Positions 35,501 to 46,298 of a DNA stretch of 64,000 bases are shown here, one piece after another (positions within the stretch are counted from its first letter, which is position 1; the number at the start of each line of letters is the position of its first letter). This stretch comes from Brevipalpus yothersi. Taxonomy: Eukaryota; Arthropoda; Arachnida; Trombidiformes; Tenuipalpidae. Both the position numbers and the translations under genes were made by a program. The notes beneath the pieces are model-generated. The model had not been told where the DNA came from. It was given only the letters and a program-made list of their open reading frames with translations, and did not search any database. The stretch covers positions 62,001 through 126,000 of the forward strand of contig QZCP01000368.1 in NCBI GenBank assembly GCA_003956705.1, written 5' to 3'.

Positions 35501-35888
35501 TAATCGAAACATTATACAATTGACTGAGAGTGTTGAGAATCTGTCTCACTCTAACTTCGGATACGGAATGAGGCAATGGCTGAGAAACACCATGCTCTGA
35601 GAGCAATGCATGCAAAACTTGGGCTGAAGCATTGGGCAAACTATTATCATTTCTATTATCATGTGTACCCGCAGTACCATGTTCATGTGAGGCACTCACT
35701 GAAGGAGTAGTATCCTCAGGAGTAGGAGCTTCGAAAGAAATCTGGTTTCGAACTAAATTATCAATCTGATTAACTTCATTAAGATTCGGTTGTGAGCGTG
35801 ACATTTCAGAGGCTCTGGCTGCAGCGGCTCTCGCGGCTCGCTCGGCATTACTAGGACGACCTGGTCCTGATCGCAAAACAGGAGGCAT
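26544..35888 (-). CDS. giant gag-pol polyprotein of the Ty3/gypsy element
   Basis: About 3,115 residues from the ATG at 35888; an upstream in-frame ATG at 36011 would add 41 residues. In order: gag with a CCHC knuckle (CYGCGKPGHYRTDC, about residue 493); a retropepsin-like region whose active site reads CCDSCS instead of D(S/T)G (about 675); reverse transcriptase with LPMGL and YFDD (about 1073); RNase H (VDAS, TDHH, about 1220-1290); integrase with an HHCC finger (about 1466) and D-D-E at LDVMGP, TDQGRNF and GIVERTN (about 1530, 1593, 1628). Beyond integrase, where most relatives end, come a Ser-rich stretch, a TM (about 2470-2495), a Cys-His cluster of RING type (CKLC...CCKHC...CTSC...CMVC, about 2580) and a TRAF-like finger (CPRPNC...H...C, about 2660), then a Pro/Ser stretch and the first half of an exonuclease-like fold. 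An internal ATG near 28340 could start a separate accessory protein. Confidence 0.9.
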
Positions 35889-37104
35889 TGTGGAACTCAA
35901 ACACAGAGAAAAAATCACTGAGTGATTAAGAGAGAGAGAGAAAAATGAAAAAGTGGAAACAATGAGTAAAGGAAGGTCTTGGTTCCTGAGGATCTGAATG
36001 AAAGATTTCAACTTTCACTCGGTCCCAGTACTCAGTACAATGGACTTCTCTGTTCACGCAGACAGTCCACTGGCAAGCCCTCAGTGCTTATATGCTCAGA
36101 GGTTGTGTCTCTCTATCACTCAATTTGTGTTCAAATGGACTGAGTCCAATGTCTCTTTCAAACAACTATCAATGGATCGTGTCCAAGATATCAATTAATT
36201 AATCTGTTAATGTTCCTTGCTGAACAATTAACTCAAATCGGAAAACTTCTTATGCTAGAAGCATACAAACAAAGCGTCTTCTTTAGACGATCAAACACTG
36301 ACTGAACTGCTTTCAGTCTTTCTCACACTATGGAGACTGGAAAAACTTTACAAGTAGCGCCACACTTGATGACCTACAAAACTGACTACCAACTTCCCGC
36401 GGAAGTGAACTACAAAACGAAAATCGGGATCGAACCGAACCGGAAACTGAGGGAAGCTCTTCCTCAAACTTTCAAACTTCTAATTAGCGATCTGATGTGA
36501 TCGAGCTAATCAAAGCAACTGATTCTTCCTGAATCAAACAAACACACAAAGTTACTACAATGATTCCTGAGGAATCAAGGGACACACAGTTCTTCACCTC
36601 TCTTACTGAAGAGCAGCGAAAACAAATTGCACCAAATCTTTATGGCGTCTTACAACTCAATGCACCAAATCTTTATGGCGACTTAAACTATTGGTTTCTT
36701 CTGAGGGACCAATTCACTCGGAAACTTCTGTTCCTTAACTTGACTGAATTGTTCCCGTAGAACAAGAGTCAAAACTGCTGCAAAAACTTATTGATCAACT
36801 TCTCAGTGGATTTGCTTGTAGCAAATGATGTTAAATGGACCTGAGGTCTTGTTGCTGGCTTTGGAAATGGTTAAACTAACCTGAATTGGATCTTCACTCG
36901 ATCCTTACTTAAACCAGAGAAGCTCGGTGGTACCAACCGATTCAACTTCTCCAAAAACTCTCTTCTTCTTGAGAGATGAAATGCGCCAACTGCGACTTAA
37001 AATCAGTATCAGTGAGGGACTGACTTGAACTTCTACCAAACAACCAGACACACAAGAACCTGAGGTTCTAGCGGCTCAATACCATACTCGGCATCTCCAC
37101 CATT
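35889..37104 (-). other. 5' leader of the retrotransposon
   Basis: About 1.2 kb between the 5' LTR and the likely ATG, with no long frame. It contains a direct repeat of 20 bp (36628-36647 and 36661-36680) and an unusual density of short palindromes, for example TGATTCCT-G-AGGAATCA (36561-36577), TGGACT-G-AGTCCA (36136-36148) and AGAACCT-G-AGGTTCT (37055-37069). A structured packaging or translation leader is possible (inference). Confidence 0.7.
37085..37102 (-). promoter_or_regulatory. tRNA primer-binding site (putative)
   Basis: Two bases inside the 5' LTR the element reads TGGTGGAGATGCCGAGTA. The leading TGG pairs with the CCA end of a tRNA, as in nearly all LTR elements. I cannot assign the tRNA by eye. 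Confidence 0.65.
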
Positions 37105-37648
37105 TGTTGCAGAATGTACTAACTCAAAGAAATAGATTCGCGACTCTACAGCTCTGAGAGCTAGTAACTCCTCTTCGATAACCTACCAGGGCCACCGGCG
37201 GCTATCAGGCGAACGGACCTAGGGGCTGAGACAGGCACTGAGTGCTAGAAACACTACACAAATCACTGAGTGATCACAAAAGAGTTTATTTAAGGGTATA
37301 CAAAATGATGAAACTTGCCATACAATCGGGCAGAGTTTCAGGTTAACTAAATTAGAGGGAAACTGGTGTGTGTCGATATGAAGGTCGACTGGTCTTTATA
37401 TAGCGACCGGAGAGGGAGAGAAGGACAGAGATTAAGGAAGCTGAGGCCACTCATTGGCCGAAGACAATTTCTCACGAAGAGAGAAGTGCCAGAGGCACAA
37501 GAGCAAGTGACCGTTGAGAATCAAGTAGATTCAAATGAATACAAAGGGGGGAGACAAAAGAAGCATATAAATGAATATAAATGATTAAATAAATGGAGAG
37601 AGCCAATAAGCCGAAGCTTCATCAAGGGGGAACAGATTTCCGCTCACA
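37105..37648 (-). repeat. 5' LTR
   Basis: 544 bp, apparently identical to the 3' LTR. The TATA box on the minus strand is at 37395-37403 (CTATATAAA) and drives the element. The downstream junction with exon 2 of IR unit 5 is at 37648/37649. Confidence 0.95.
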
Positions 37649-39161
37649 ATAAAGTGACAGCAAGTTTGCGGAGCTTCCAGATGCTTCTCAACTGGCTCAA
37701 TGGATCTTATAGGTAAAAAGATGCGAGCCTTTCAATCAGCTTTTCTAGTTATTAACTAATCCAATTTTTGATTAATGAATAGATCAATCAGAGCGATTCC
37801 AATTGATGTTGGACATCTGGCCAATCTCGATACAGGAAAACTTTTCCCAGAGAATGTGAGTTTATTGGATGATTTTATGAAAATTAGGTAGACCTTCTTA
37901 CGAAGAATTTTTAAGAATCAATATGATCTTTCATAATTCACCACAATTTTCACTCCTCCGTAGGGAATAATCTCATCAAACTTCATTTATTTTGTCACAG
38001 AAAGCAGAAGTTATTACAATGTATGTACCGATCTCATCAATTCAACCAATTGGACAGCTAACTCCAGTTGTAGCTAATCAGAAAATAACCATGTTTTCTT
38101 TCGCTCCTCAACCTGAGATGAAACCAAGAGATGTTCTCAATCTTCTTAGTTGGGAATTGTTGATCTTTGGGGGGCTCACCGTGTTATTGGCTCTATTTAT
38201 GATGCGAATTCTGACCTCAGATGTAACTGGCAACAGTACTTGGAGAATACTTGAAGATACAGTTTGGTCAACTATCAACTTGATATTTTTGCAAAATTTC
38301 TCGCCAAAAATAGTCAAAAAATCGAAAATTCTGCTGGCTTGTGTTGCTTTATTCATATTCTTACTCATTACATTGCTCAATTGCTCAATTAACACAGATC
38401 TTGTGATTGGTGAGAAGCCTTTCACACTCGATACACTTGAAGATGTACTCGATCCTCGTGCATCAAAATTTGCACCTGTTTGGCGAAAGTTTGGCGGAGC
38501 ACTTGAAGTATTTTCCAAGAGTCATTCACAGATCAAGCGAAAAATTTGGCAAAAAGCTCAAAAAATAGGTCTCGATAAATGTCTGTTCGATAGCAATCTG
38601 GACATACTCATGAATATGAGTAAAAGCTATTCGGATATTCCAGTTGTTGGCTTTGATTATGATGTTGTTACGCTTGGCACAATGATGCATTCTTGTGGCA
38701 AATTGATGCTAGTTCAAGGCAAAAAAGCTCATGTTGGAAGCGGATCGATTAGTCATGAGCTTCTCAGCTTCCCATATAACTTGAAAAACGATAGTTGCAA
38801 AAATTACAAGCAATCAGGAATCGAAGCATGGTAATTTGAATACCATTATCAATTATTTAGACTCATTGGCTCCATTTTCAAACTTTCCATAGGTCTAGAG
38901 CATTGTTTGAAGCTAATGTCTTCAACGATGCGTTCCAAAACCAGCTCTTCTAGAGAGTTTCACAGTTTTCGATAATCCATTCGAGAAGTGGAGATGTCTC
39001 TTCAAGAAAGATCCCTTTGATCAAGAAAAATGGCTCCAGATTGGGATGCCAAACATGAACACTATCTTTGTATTCCTTTTTTGTGGAATACTCTTTTCTC
39101 TTCTCATTTTATTGTGTGAAATCGTTTGGTTCAACCGTATTCAATCGTTTGGTCAGGGATG

Positions 39162-39805
39162 AACATACTTGACTTTAATGTGCTTAGAGGATTGATGGAA
39201 AGCTTGTCCTTTTCTTCCTCTTCTCCTGTCTATCGACACAGTTCTGCCACTTCTTATCATATATGGTATTAGGACTTTCTCAATCATTTTTTTTGCATTC
39301 ATTGTGCTACTATCCGGAGTGATCGATCGAGAGTGGATTGAGGGTGTAGAATGAGAAAGTTCCTTTAATTGAGTTGGGTTTTCTCTCCTCAAAATTCTCA
39401 CTGAAGAGTTTCTCTCCAAGTCAACAAGATATTTTCATCAGGTGATATCTTTCTCAGTCCAATGATGATCATCATGGAAATGACAATGACAATATTAGCT
39501 AGAACATGTGTTACATTTTCCCAATTTTTTTGTTTATTGCTTGATTTTTGTAAACACAGACCAACATTTCGAGATTAATTACCACCCTGTTGTGAACAAT
39601 CAAAAGAAAATTCAATGGATCAATTTCCGAAGAATATCATGGGAAATCGATAAGAAGCTTCACAATATTTTTTTCTAATTATAACACTACGAATATGAAT
39701 TGAGAAAAGAGACGCAGAATGTCTCAGCTTAGTTATGATTCTGTAGACGTGCCTGAATAATGTATCTTATATGTTTCTAGCCTGCTACCAAAAAACAGAA
39801 TTAGA
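39162..39805. other. short IR upstream block of unit 6
   Basis: No gene seen. It carries the conserved 'ggtgatatct' + ATGATGATCATCAT palindrome (39462-39475) and T-rich segments. This block is much shorter than those before units 2 and 3. Confidence 0.5.
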
Positions 39806-41543
39806 ATGAATTCGGTTTGTAACATAAGTTATGCTCTAGCTTCGGTGAGTAGACAATCAGCAAAAAATATTCTCCGATAAATCTTACCTGGTAATCCTAA
39901 AGTTTCGTTGATTTAATAGTATCAGCTATTTACACGGATTTTTCAGGCTCCACCTCTGCTCATATTCGATTTTGAAGATGATAAAGTGACAACAAACTTG
40001 CGAACCTTGCAAATGCTTCTTAAATGGATGGATGGGTCATCTAGGTGAGATGATGCAAGAATTTCAGTTAGCTTAACATGTTCACTAGTTGTACACTTAT
40101 CTTCAATTAATAAATAGATCAATCAGATTGGTCCCACTCGACGTTGGAGATACGGCCAATCTTGATGCAGGAAAGCTTTTTCCTGGAAATGTAAGTGGCT
40201 ATGGATCAGATGGACCATTCGATTGATTTTAGACTGAAGATAATTCCTATAGATGAACACTCATAATATTTCAGGGAACTTAAATTTCACTCCTCCATAG
40301 GAGCATCCTTTACCCATCTCCTATAATGTGGATCTTGGCGAAAATATCATCAAATTCCATTTTCTTGTCCACAGAAAGCAGAAGTTATACCAGTAGTGGT
40401 ACCGATCTCATCAACTCAACCGATTGGGCATCTAACCCCGGTTGTGGCTGATCAGAAAATTGTCATGTTTTCTCTTGCTCCTGAAGCTGATATGAAACCG
40501 AGAGATATTCTCAACTTTCTTAATTGGGAATTGTGGATCTCTAGTGGGCTCATCGTGTTAACAGCTCTATTGATGATGCAAATTCTGACATCAGGTGTAA
40601 CTAGCAAAAGTGTTTGGAAGAAACTTAAAGCTACAGTTTGGTCAACAATCAATTTGATATTCTTGCAAAATTTCTCCCCAAAAATAGTCAAGATATCAAA
40701 AATCCTCCTGGCTGGTGTAGCTTCATTCATATTCTTACTCATTACAATGCTCAATTGTTCAATTAATACAGATCTCGTAATTGGTGAGAAGCCTTTTATG
40801 CTCGATAGACTTGAAGATGTACTTGATCCTCGTGCATCCAGGTTCATACCTGTTTGGCGAAAGTTCGGCGGAGCGCGTGAAGTATTTTCCAGAAGTAATT
40901 CACCAATCAAGCGGAAAATTTGGCAAAAAGCTCAAAAAATAGGTCTCGATAAATGTTTGTTCGATGTCAATCTGAACATAGCTTTGAATATGGGTAAAAG
41001 CTATTCTGATATTCCAGTGGTTATCTTTGATTATAAAGCTGCTGCGTTTTCGGGGAGAATGCACTCTTGCGGCAAATTGATGCCAATGCCAATTCGAGGT
41101 AAAAAAGCTCATATTGGAAGTCAATCGGTTGGTCAGGAGCTACTGAGTATCCCCTATAACTTGAGAAATGATAGCTGCATGGATTACAAGCAATCAGGAA
41201 TCGAAGCATGGTAAGTTGAAATATGAATAACAATAATATTAATAAGAATTCATTTACTAACTCATTGTCATGACTTTACGCTTTCCCTAGGTCTACAGCG
41301 ATATTCGAAGCTAATGTTTTCAATGATGCATTCATAAAATCAGTTTTCTTAGAGACTTTTGCAGCTATTGATAATCCATTCAAAAAGTGGAGATGTCTCT
41401 TCAAAAAAGATCCCTTTGATCAAGAAAACTGGCTCCAAATCGGGATGACAAATATGAACAATCTCTTTGCATTTCTCTTTTGTGGAATACTCTTTTCTCT
41501 TCTCATTCTATTGAGTGAAATTGTTTGGTTCAGTTTCACCTAG
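39806..41543 (+). CDS. IR-like channel protein, unit 6
   Basis: Exons 39806-39844, 39947-40044, 40118-40190, 40375-41210, 41291-41543; 432 residues. Exon 4 is 6 nt longer than in the sisters because of a tandem MPMP in S2 (about 41087-41098, ATGCCAATGCCA), a simple in-frame duplication. TM1 (WISSGLIVLTALLMM), pore (FLQNFSP), TM2 and the final TM are all intact. It ends with TAG immediately after the last TM, like unit 3. A relic of an ENPP first exon starts within a few bases of the stop. Confidence 0.75.
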
Positions 41544-41544
41544 T

Positions 41545-41640
41545 AGTATATGGCCATGAAGACCAAGACTGCACCAGATGAGCCAGAAATGGTAATAAGT
41601 GTAAGGACAGTATTCATGATGGCTGGTTTTTTAGGAGAAG
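41545..41640 (-). pseudogene. relic of the ENPP first exon
   Basis: On the minus strand, ATG at about 41618 opens MNTVLTLITISGSSGAV, which mirrors the ENPP start MNTAFIVVAVLSSSGVL at 21900. It ends in a stop after about 25 codons, and none of the catalytic parts follow. The sequence upstream of it also resembles the ENPP upstream DNA. Its position next to an IR unit copies the unit 4-ENPP arrangement. Confidence 0.6.
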
Positions 41641-43546
41641 AAGAAGTCAAATGAACCTCATCTCTGTTCAACACAAGATAAGCTACAGTTGAATTGTTAC
41701 TGTGGATGATCATGATCATTGAAACTTTCATCCGGATGATATCACATGGAATTATATGATTGGATATCATATTCTTGGTGAAATAAAGAGTAAATTAATT
41801 GCCGATGCTCAATGTTGATCATGAATTAGCCCCTTTGGCTCCAACAATTCTATTACTATCATACTTTTCATCATAAAAATGTAGCAAATCAGGTTAATAA
41901 ATGGAGGATCATTTTTCCCTCAATGAACAGAAGAAAAATCGTTATCCATCATCATTGCTCATCGATCACGCAGCTGACCTAAAAAATAACATCTCGGTTC
42001 TCAAATGATGGTCAATATCTATCAAATACGACTGCTGAGCTTCCAAAGAATGATTTGTTTCTCAAATGATGGTAAAGCATGAATGTCCATCTCTCTCTTT
42101 CTTTTCTACGTATCTATCTGAACTACCAGCATAGTTCTCCCACATCTTACAGATCTTTTTTTTAAATGGCGTTCTTCTCACTTTGCTATACTGTGTTAGA
42201 TTTGATGCTTTTATTCTCCTAATTTGAGCTGATGAATGAATATCCATAATGAATCTGAGTCTTATATGACTGGAATGTGGACCAACTCAAAATAAAACTA
42301 AAATGATCAGGATACAATGGATGATACTCAATATTGTTCACTACCTCAAAAAAGCATCAGTAACGAAAAACAAAACACAGACACGACCGATCTCTGGACC
42401 CTTGAGATCCTGAGTTCTGGATTCATATGATGACCATTGCATTGAAATCATTTTTAAACCATTCAAGTTTGATCTGATCCATTGAATATATCACGGGATT
42501 GGTCGAACAAATGTGAAAGATAGATACTTCAGATTATCCAGTGCATACGAGGAACATATTATTAGCCCACCCAAATCTCTTTAAATTCAATAATAGAAGT
42601 TAGTGACCACCGCACAATAAAGGTTCCAATTCATGCTAGAATGATTCATGCATTTTTACTTTACCCTTCCCGGCAAAAATCGAAACTCGAAAATTTGCTC
42701 AAAATAGAACATCGCTTTCTAGCCCATTTCGGATCTTGAGAGAAGTCTCCGAGTGGATCGCATCCAACTAAGGGGCTGAGATGAATTCATTGTTTTATAC
42801 TCTCATTGTAGTGAGATTTTCGTGCTATCTGAGTGTTCGAATATCCCATCCTAGCAACTCCAATGATGATTTATCTACTAAAACAGTGTTAATCATTTTT
42901 TGCGTCCAATTTGCTCCACAATCCAGATCAATCCACAGAGAGAAGGTACCATTGAGCTGAATTTTTCTCAAAAAAAATCGCAATGAGTTCTTGCAAAGAC
43001 CAGATATAACCATTAAGTGACATCTCTCTCATACCCATATTGATCATCATTACTATGCATATGCCTATTAGTGGAAGCCAGAACAGGTGCCACATTCTTT
43101 CATTTTTTTTTGTTTTCTGTTCAAAACTTACCCTGTCATAAATTGATAGTGTGAGCCATCGAGATACGATTGAATTTTGAACGGATATGAAGAATTATTA
43201 TGAAACTTCACAATTTAATCAATATTTCTCGATGGTTACATTACAAATATTAATGAAAGGAGAAAGTCGAAGAAAGCTACAAAGTCTAGAGTTGTGATGC
43301 TACCGATGTTCATTATATACAGAAACGTTATATCGTTATATCGAGAAGAGATTCAATGAATAAATATCAAAAAAATATCATGAAAAATCAATAAGAGGCT
43401 TCACAATATTTCTTTCTAATTATAACACCATGAATATGAATAGAGAAAAGAGACAAAGAATGTCCCAGCTTAGTTTTGATCCTACCGACGTTCCTGAATA
43501 AAATATTTTTCATGTTTTTACCCTGCTATCAGCAAGCTGAATTCGA
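41641..43546. other. ENPP-type and IR upstream blocks
   Basis: 41750-42060 matches the ENPP upstream block. 42360-43320 matches the IR upstream block at 1-960 and stops just before where an exon 1 would be. At about 43320 it jumps to the upstream part of unit 7. No gene seen. It records another truncated duplication. Confidence 0.5.
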
Positions 43547-45259
43547 ATGAATTCGATTTGCAACATTACCTATGCCCTAGCTTCGGTGAGTAGGCAATTA
43601 GCATGAATATGCCTGAATAAATCTTACCTGTTGATCCTCAAGTTGGATTAAATAGTATACGCTCTTTACACTAATATTTTCAGGTTCCACCGTTGCTCAT
43701 ACTGGATATTGAAGATGATAAAGTGAAAGCAAACTTGCGAGCCTTGCAAATGTTTCTCAAATGGATGGATGGATCATCTAGGTGAGATGATGCAAGAGTG
43801 AGCTTAACATGTTCACTAGTTGTACACTTATCTTCAATTAATAAACAGATCAATCAGATTGATCCCACTCGATGTTGGAGATATGGTCAATCTTGATGCA
43901 GGAAAGCTTCTTCCTGGGAACGTAAGTCTATCGAATGATTTGCTATAGATCAGATGGACCATTTGATTTTAAACTAAAGATAATCCCCTTTGATGAATAC
44001 TCATAAAATTCTAGAAAACTTGAATTTCACTTCTCCATAGAAGTATCCTTTACCCGTCTCCTATAATGTGAATTTTTATCAAAAGTATCACCAAATTCCA
44101 TTTTTTGCCCATAGAAAGCAGAATTTATACCAGTACTGGTACCAATCTCATCAACTCAACCGATTGGACAGCTAACTCCGATTGTGGCTGGACAGAAGAT
44201 TTCCATGTTTTCTTTTGCTCCTGAGGCTGAGATAAAACCAAGAGATATTGTCAATCTTCTCAGTTGGGAATTGTGGATCTTTGGTGCGCTGATCGTTCTA
44301 ACAGCTCTATTGGGTTGGCGAATCATGACATCATACATAACTGGCAATAGTATTTGGAGGACACTTGAAGCTGCAGTCTGGTCAACAATCAATCTGATAT
44401 TTTTGCAAAATTTCTCTCCAAAAAAAGCCAAAAAATCAAAAATCTTTCTGGCTGTTGTAGCTTCATCCATATTCATACTCATTATATTGATCAATTGTTC
44501 AATTAATACAGATCTCGTAATTGGTGAGAAGCCTTTCACACTCGATAGGCTTGAAGATGTACTCGATCCTCGTGCATCCAGGTTCATACCTGTTTGGCGA
44601 AAGTTTGGAGGAGCACATGAAGTATTTTCCAAAAGCAATTCACCAATCAAGCGGAAAATTTGGCAAAAAGCTCAAAAAATTGGTCTCGATAAATGTTTAT
44701 TTGATGTCAATCTGAACATAGCCTTGAATTTGGGTAAAAGCTATTCGGAAAGTCCACTGGTTGGCTTTGATTATGAAGCCGTTGCGCTTGCGGGGAGGAT
44801 TCACTCTTGCGGCAAAATGATGCCAATCCAAGGTAAAAAAGCACATATTGGAAGTCAACCGATTGGTTATGTGCTACTGAGTTTCCTCTATAACTTCAAG
44901 AATGATAGTTGCAAGGATCACAAACAATCAGTAATCGAAGCATGGTAAGTTGAAATATTGAGAATAATTATTCAAACTCATTGGAATACTTCTACACATT
45001 GCATAGGTCTACAGCAATGTTCGAAGCTAACGTTTTCAATTATGCAGTCGTAAAATCAGTTATCCTCGAGGCTTTCGCAGTTATTGATAGTCCATTCAAA
45101 AAGTGGAGATGCCTCTTCAAAAAAGATCCCTTTGATCAAGAAAAATGGCTCCAAATCGGGATGCCAAATGTGAACAATCTCTTTTTATTCCTCTTCTGTG
45201 GTTTGCTTTTTTCTTTCCTCATTTTATTGAGTGAAATTGTTTTGTTCAACTGTATTTAA
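43547..45259 (+). CDS. IR-like channel protein, unit 7
   Basis: Exons 43547-43585, 43684-43781, 43849-43921, 44115-44944, 45007-45259; 430 residues. The start exon reads MNSICNITYALAS, which places an N-glycosylation sequon (NIT) at the very N-terminus. Exon 3 has a CAG acceptor. It is the most diverged in TM1 and pore approach (LLGWRIMTSYIT, KKAKKSKIF), and the S2 variable stretch differs (SESPLVGFDYEAVALAGRI). No lesions found. Confidence 0.75.
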
Positions 45260-46298
45260 TCGTTTGATGAGTGATAAACATTTTCCACCCTAGGATCGAT
45301 CCAGTCTCTCATGCTGCATCAAATAATAATCTGGCTTCTGGCTTAGGAGTTCTCAAATTAAACTTTTGAGAAATCCCAGCGATCAAATTGATTTTGATCT
45401 TTTTTTTGTTCAATCACCACAGTAGATGCCTATCATGACTATCATCTTCCTAATCTCAGGCTGAGAGAAAGGGAAGGTTCCTCATACATTATCTATTACT
45501 TCATAACAATGATTCAAAAATTAAAACACCAATTTCTTTAGAATTCCATCTTTTTTTTCATTTTCCACTCATCTATATGCAATTTACGATGTACCAATGA
45601 ATTTAAATTTAATTTAAACTTAAATTTTTCGGTCATTTTACACCAAGAAGTATGTCATTTCATTTCGTTCCTATCGATTATACAATATGCATGGTGGTAT
45701 TGGAATAAATTTATGGGTGTTGCTCACAAGATTGATTGGACACTGGATACTTGATGGATACTGTTTTGCTTGATTATCATCGAGCTTATGATGCATATGA
45801 GAAATCAGCATCAGCAAATCAGGAACCTAATACAGAATGAGCAGTCAAGCTGATTCTAGAGCATTTCTATTAACCTTGGCTCTTATCATAACTTGCAATG
45901 TGAGAACAGGCTCCAATAGGCCATTGCATTTTGATGCAAAGAGATGATATACATGTACATGTACATTTAGGCTACATTCTCACGATCGAAATTCTAACAC
46001 ATTTTAAATATTAGGCTATAATGATTAAGCCCATATATTTGGGATTATACATTATGTATGTATTCAGAGCACTATCAGACTTATCATCTAGCAAGGCACT
46101 TGCAGGAAATTCATTTCAAACCGATAATAGTTTGCCTCAGTAGAGGAAGCTAGCTAAAATGTCTTTTTGATCACTTCTCCAGTTGCATTGTATGTATTGA
46201 GTTTTAACTGATGTCTCATTTGTTGAGCGACTAATTGGTTTACATTCATCTTCTGTTGAATTGCTAAACTGAATATTTTTGAAATCTTTAATCGGTGA
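45260..46298. other. IR 3' flank and NPC1 5' flank
   Basis: 45290-45700 is the IR 3' flank. 45770-46010 resembles 8640-8960. An alternating ACATGT stretch lies at 45950-45966. No gene seen. Confidence 0.5.

Larger units (their letters stand above)
23837..37648 (-). mobile_element. complete Ty3/gypsy-type LTR retrotransposon, 13.8 kb
   Basis: Two direct LTRs of 544 bp (23837-24380 and 37105-37648) appear identical on reading through them. They begin TGTGAGCGG and end in CA in element orientation. The 4-bp target duplication is ATAA (23833-23836 and 37649-37652). Removing the element and one ATAA leaves the 'gatgataaagtgacagc' of the sister genes. A tRNA primer site adjoins the 5' LTR and a G-rich polypurine tract adjoins the 3' LTR. 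The gene order protease, RT, RNase H, integrase in one frame is that of Ty3/gypsy (Metaviridae). The body is unusually long (about 12.7 kb) because some 2 kb of frame after integrase and a further frame after a TAG are present. Identical LTRs indicate a young insertion. Confidence 0.95.
23673..39161 (+). pseudogene. IR-like unit 5, broken by a Ty3/gypsy insertion
   Basis: Exon 1 is 23673-23711. The first part of exon 2 is 23804-23836, where the retrotransposon begins. Exon 2 resumes after the second target-site copy (37653-37712). Exon 3 is 37783-37855, exon 4 38001-38830, and exon 5 starts at 38893. Two further lesions exist. Exon 2 lacks 5 nt just before the insertion ('ttgcttcgatt' where others have 'ttgctcatattcgatt'). 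Exon 5 lacks 1 nt near 38940, giving a TAG a few codons on. Exon 4 remains fully open (830 nt, with intact TM1, pore and TM2), so decay is recent. Whether the frameshifts came before the insertion cannot be told from one copy. Confidence 0.85.

Noticed and set aside
45946..45970. ACATGTACATGTACAT alternating tract as a possible control site
   Set aside because: It is a short simple repeat. A shorter version occurs near 8863 without conservation of flanks.
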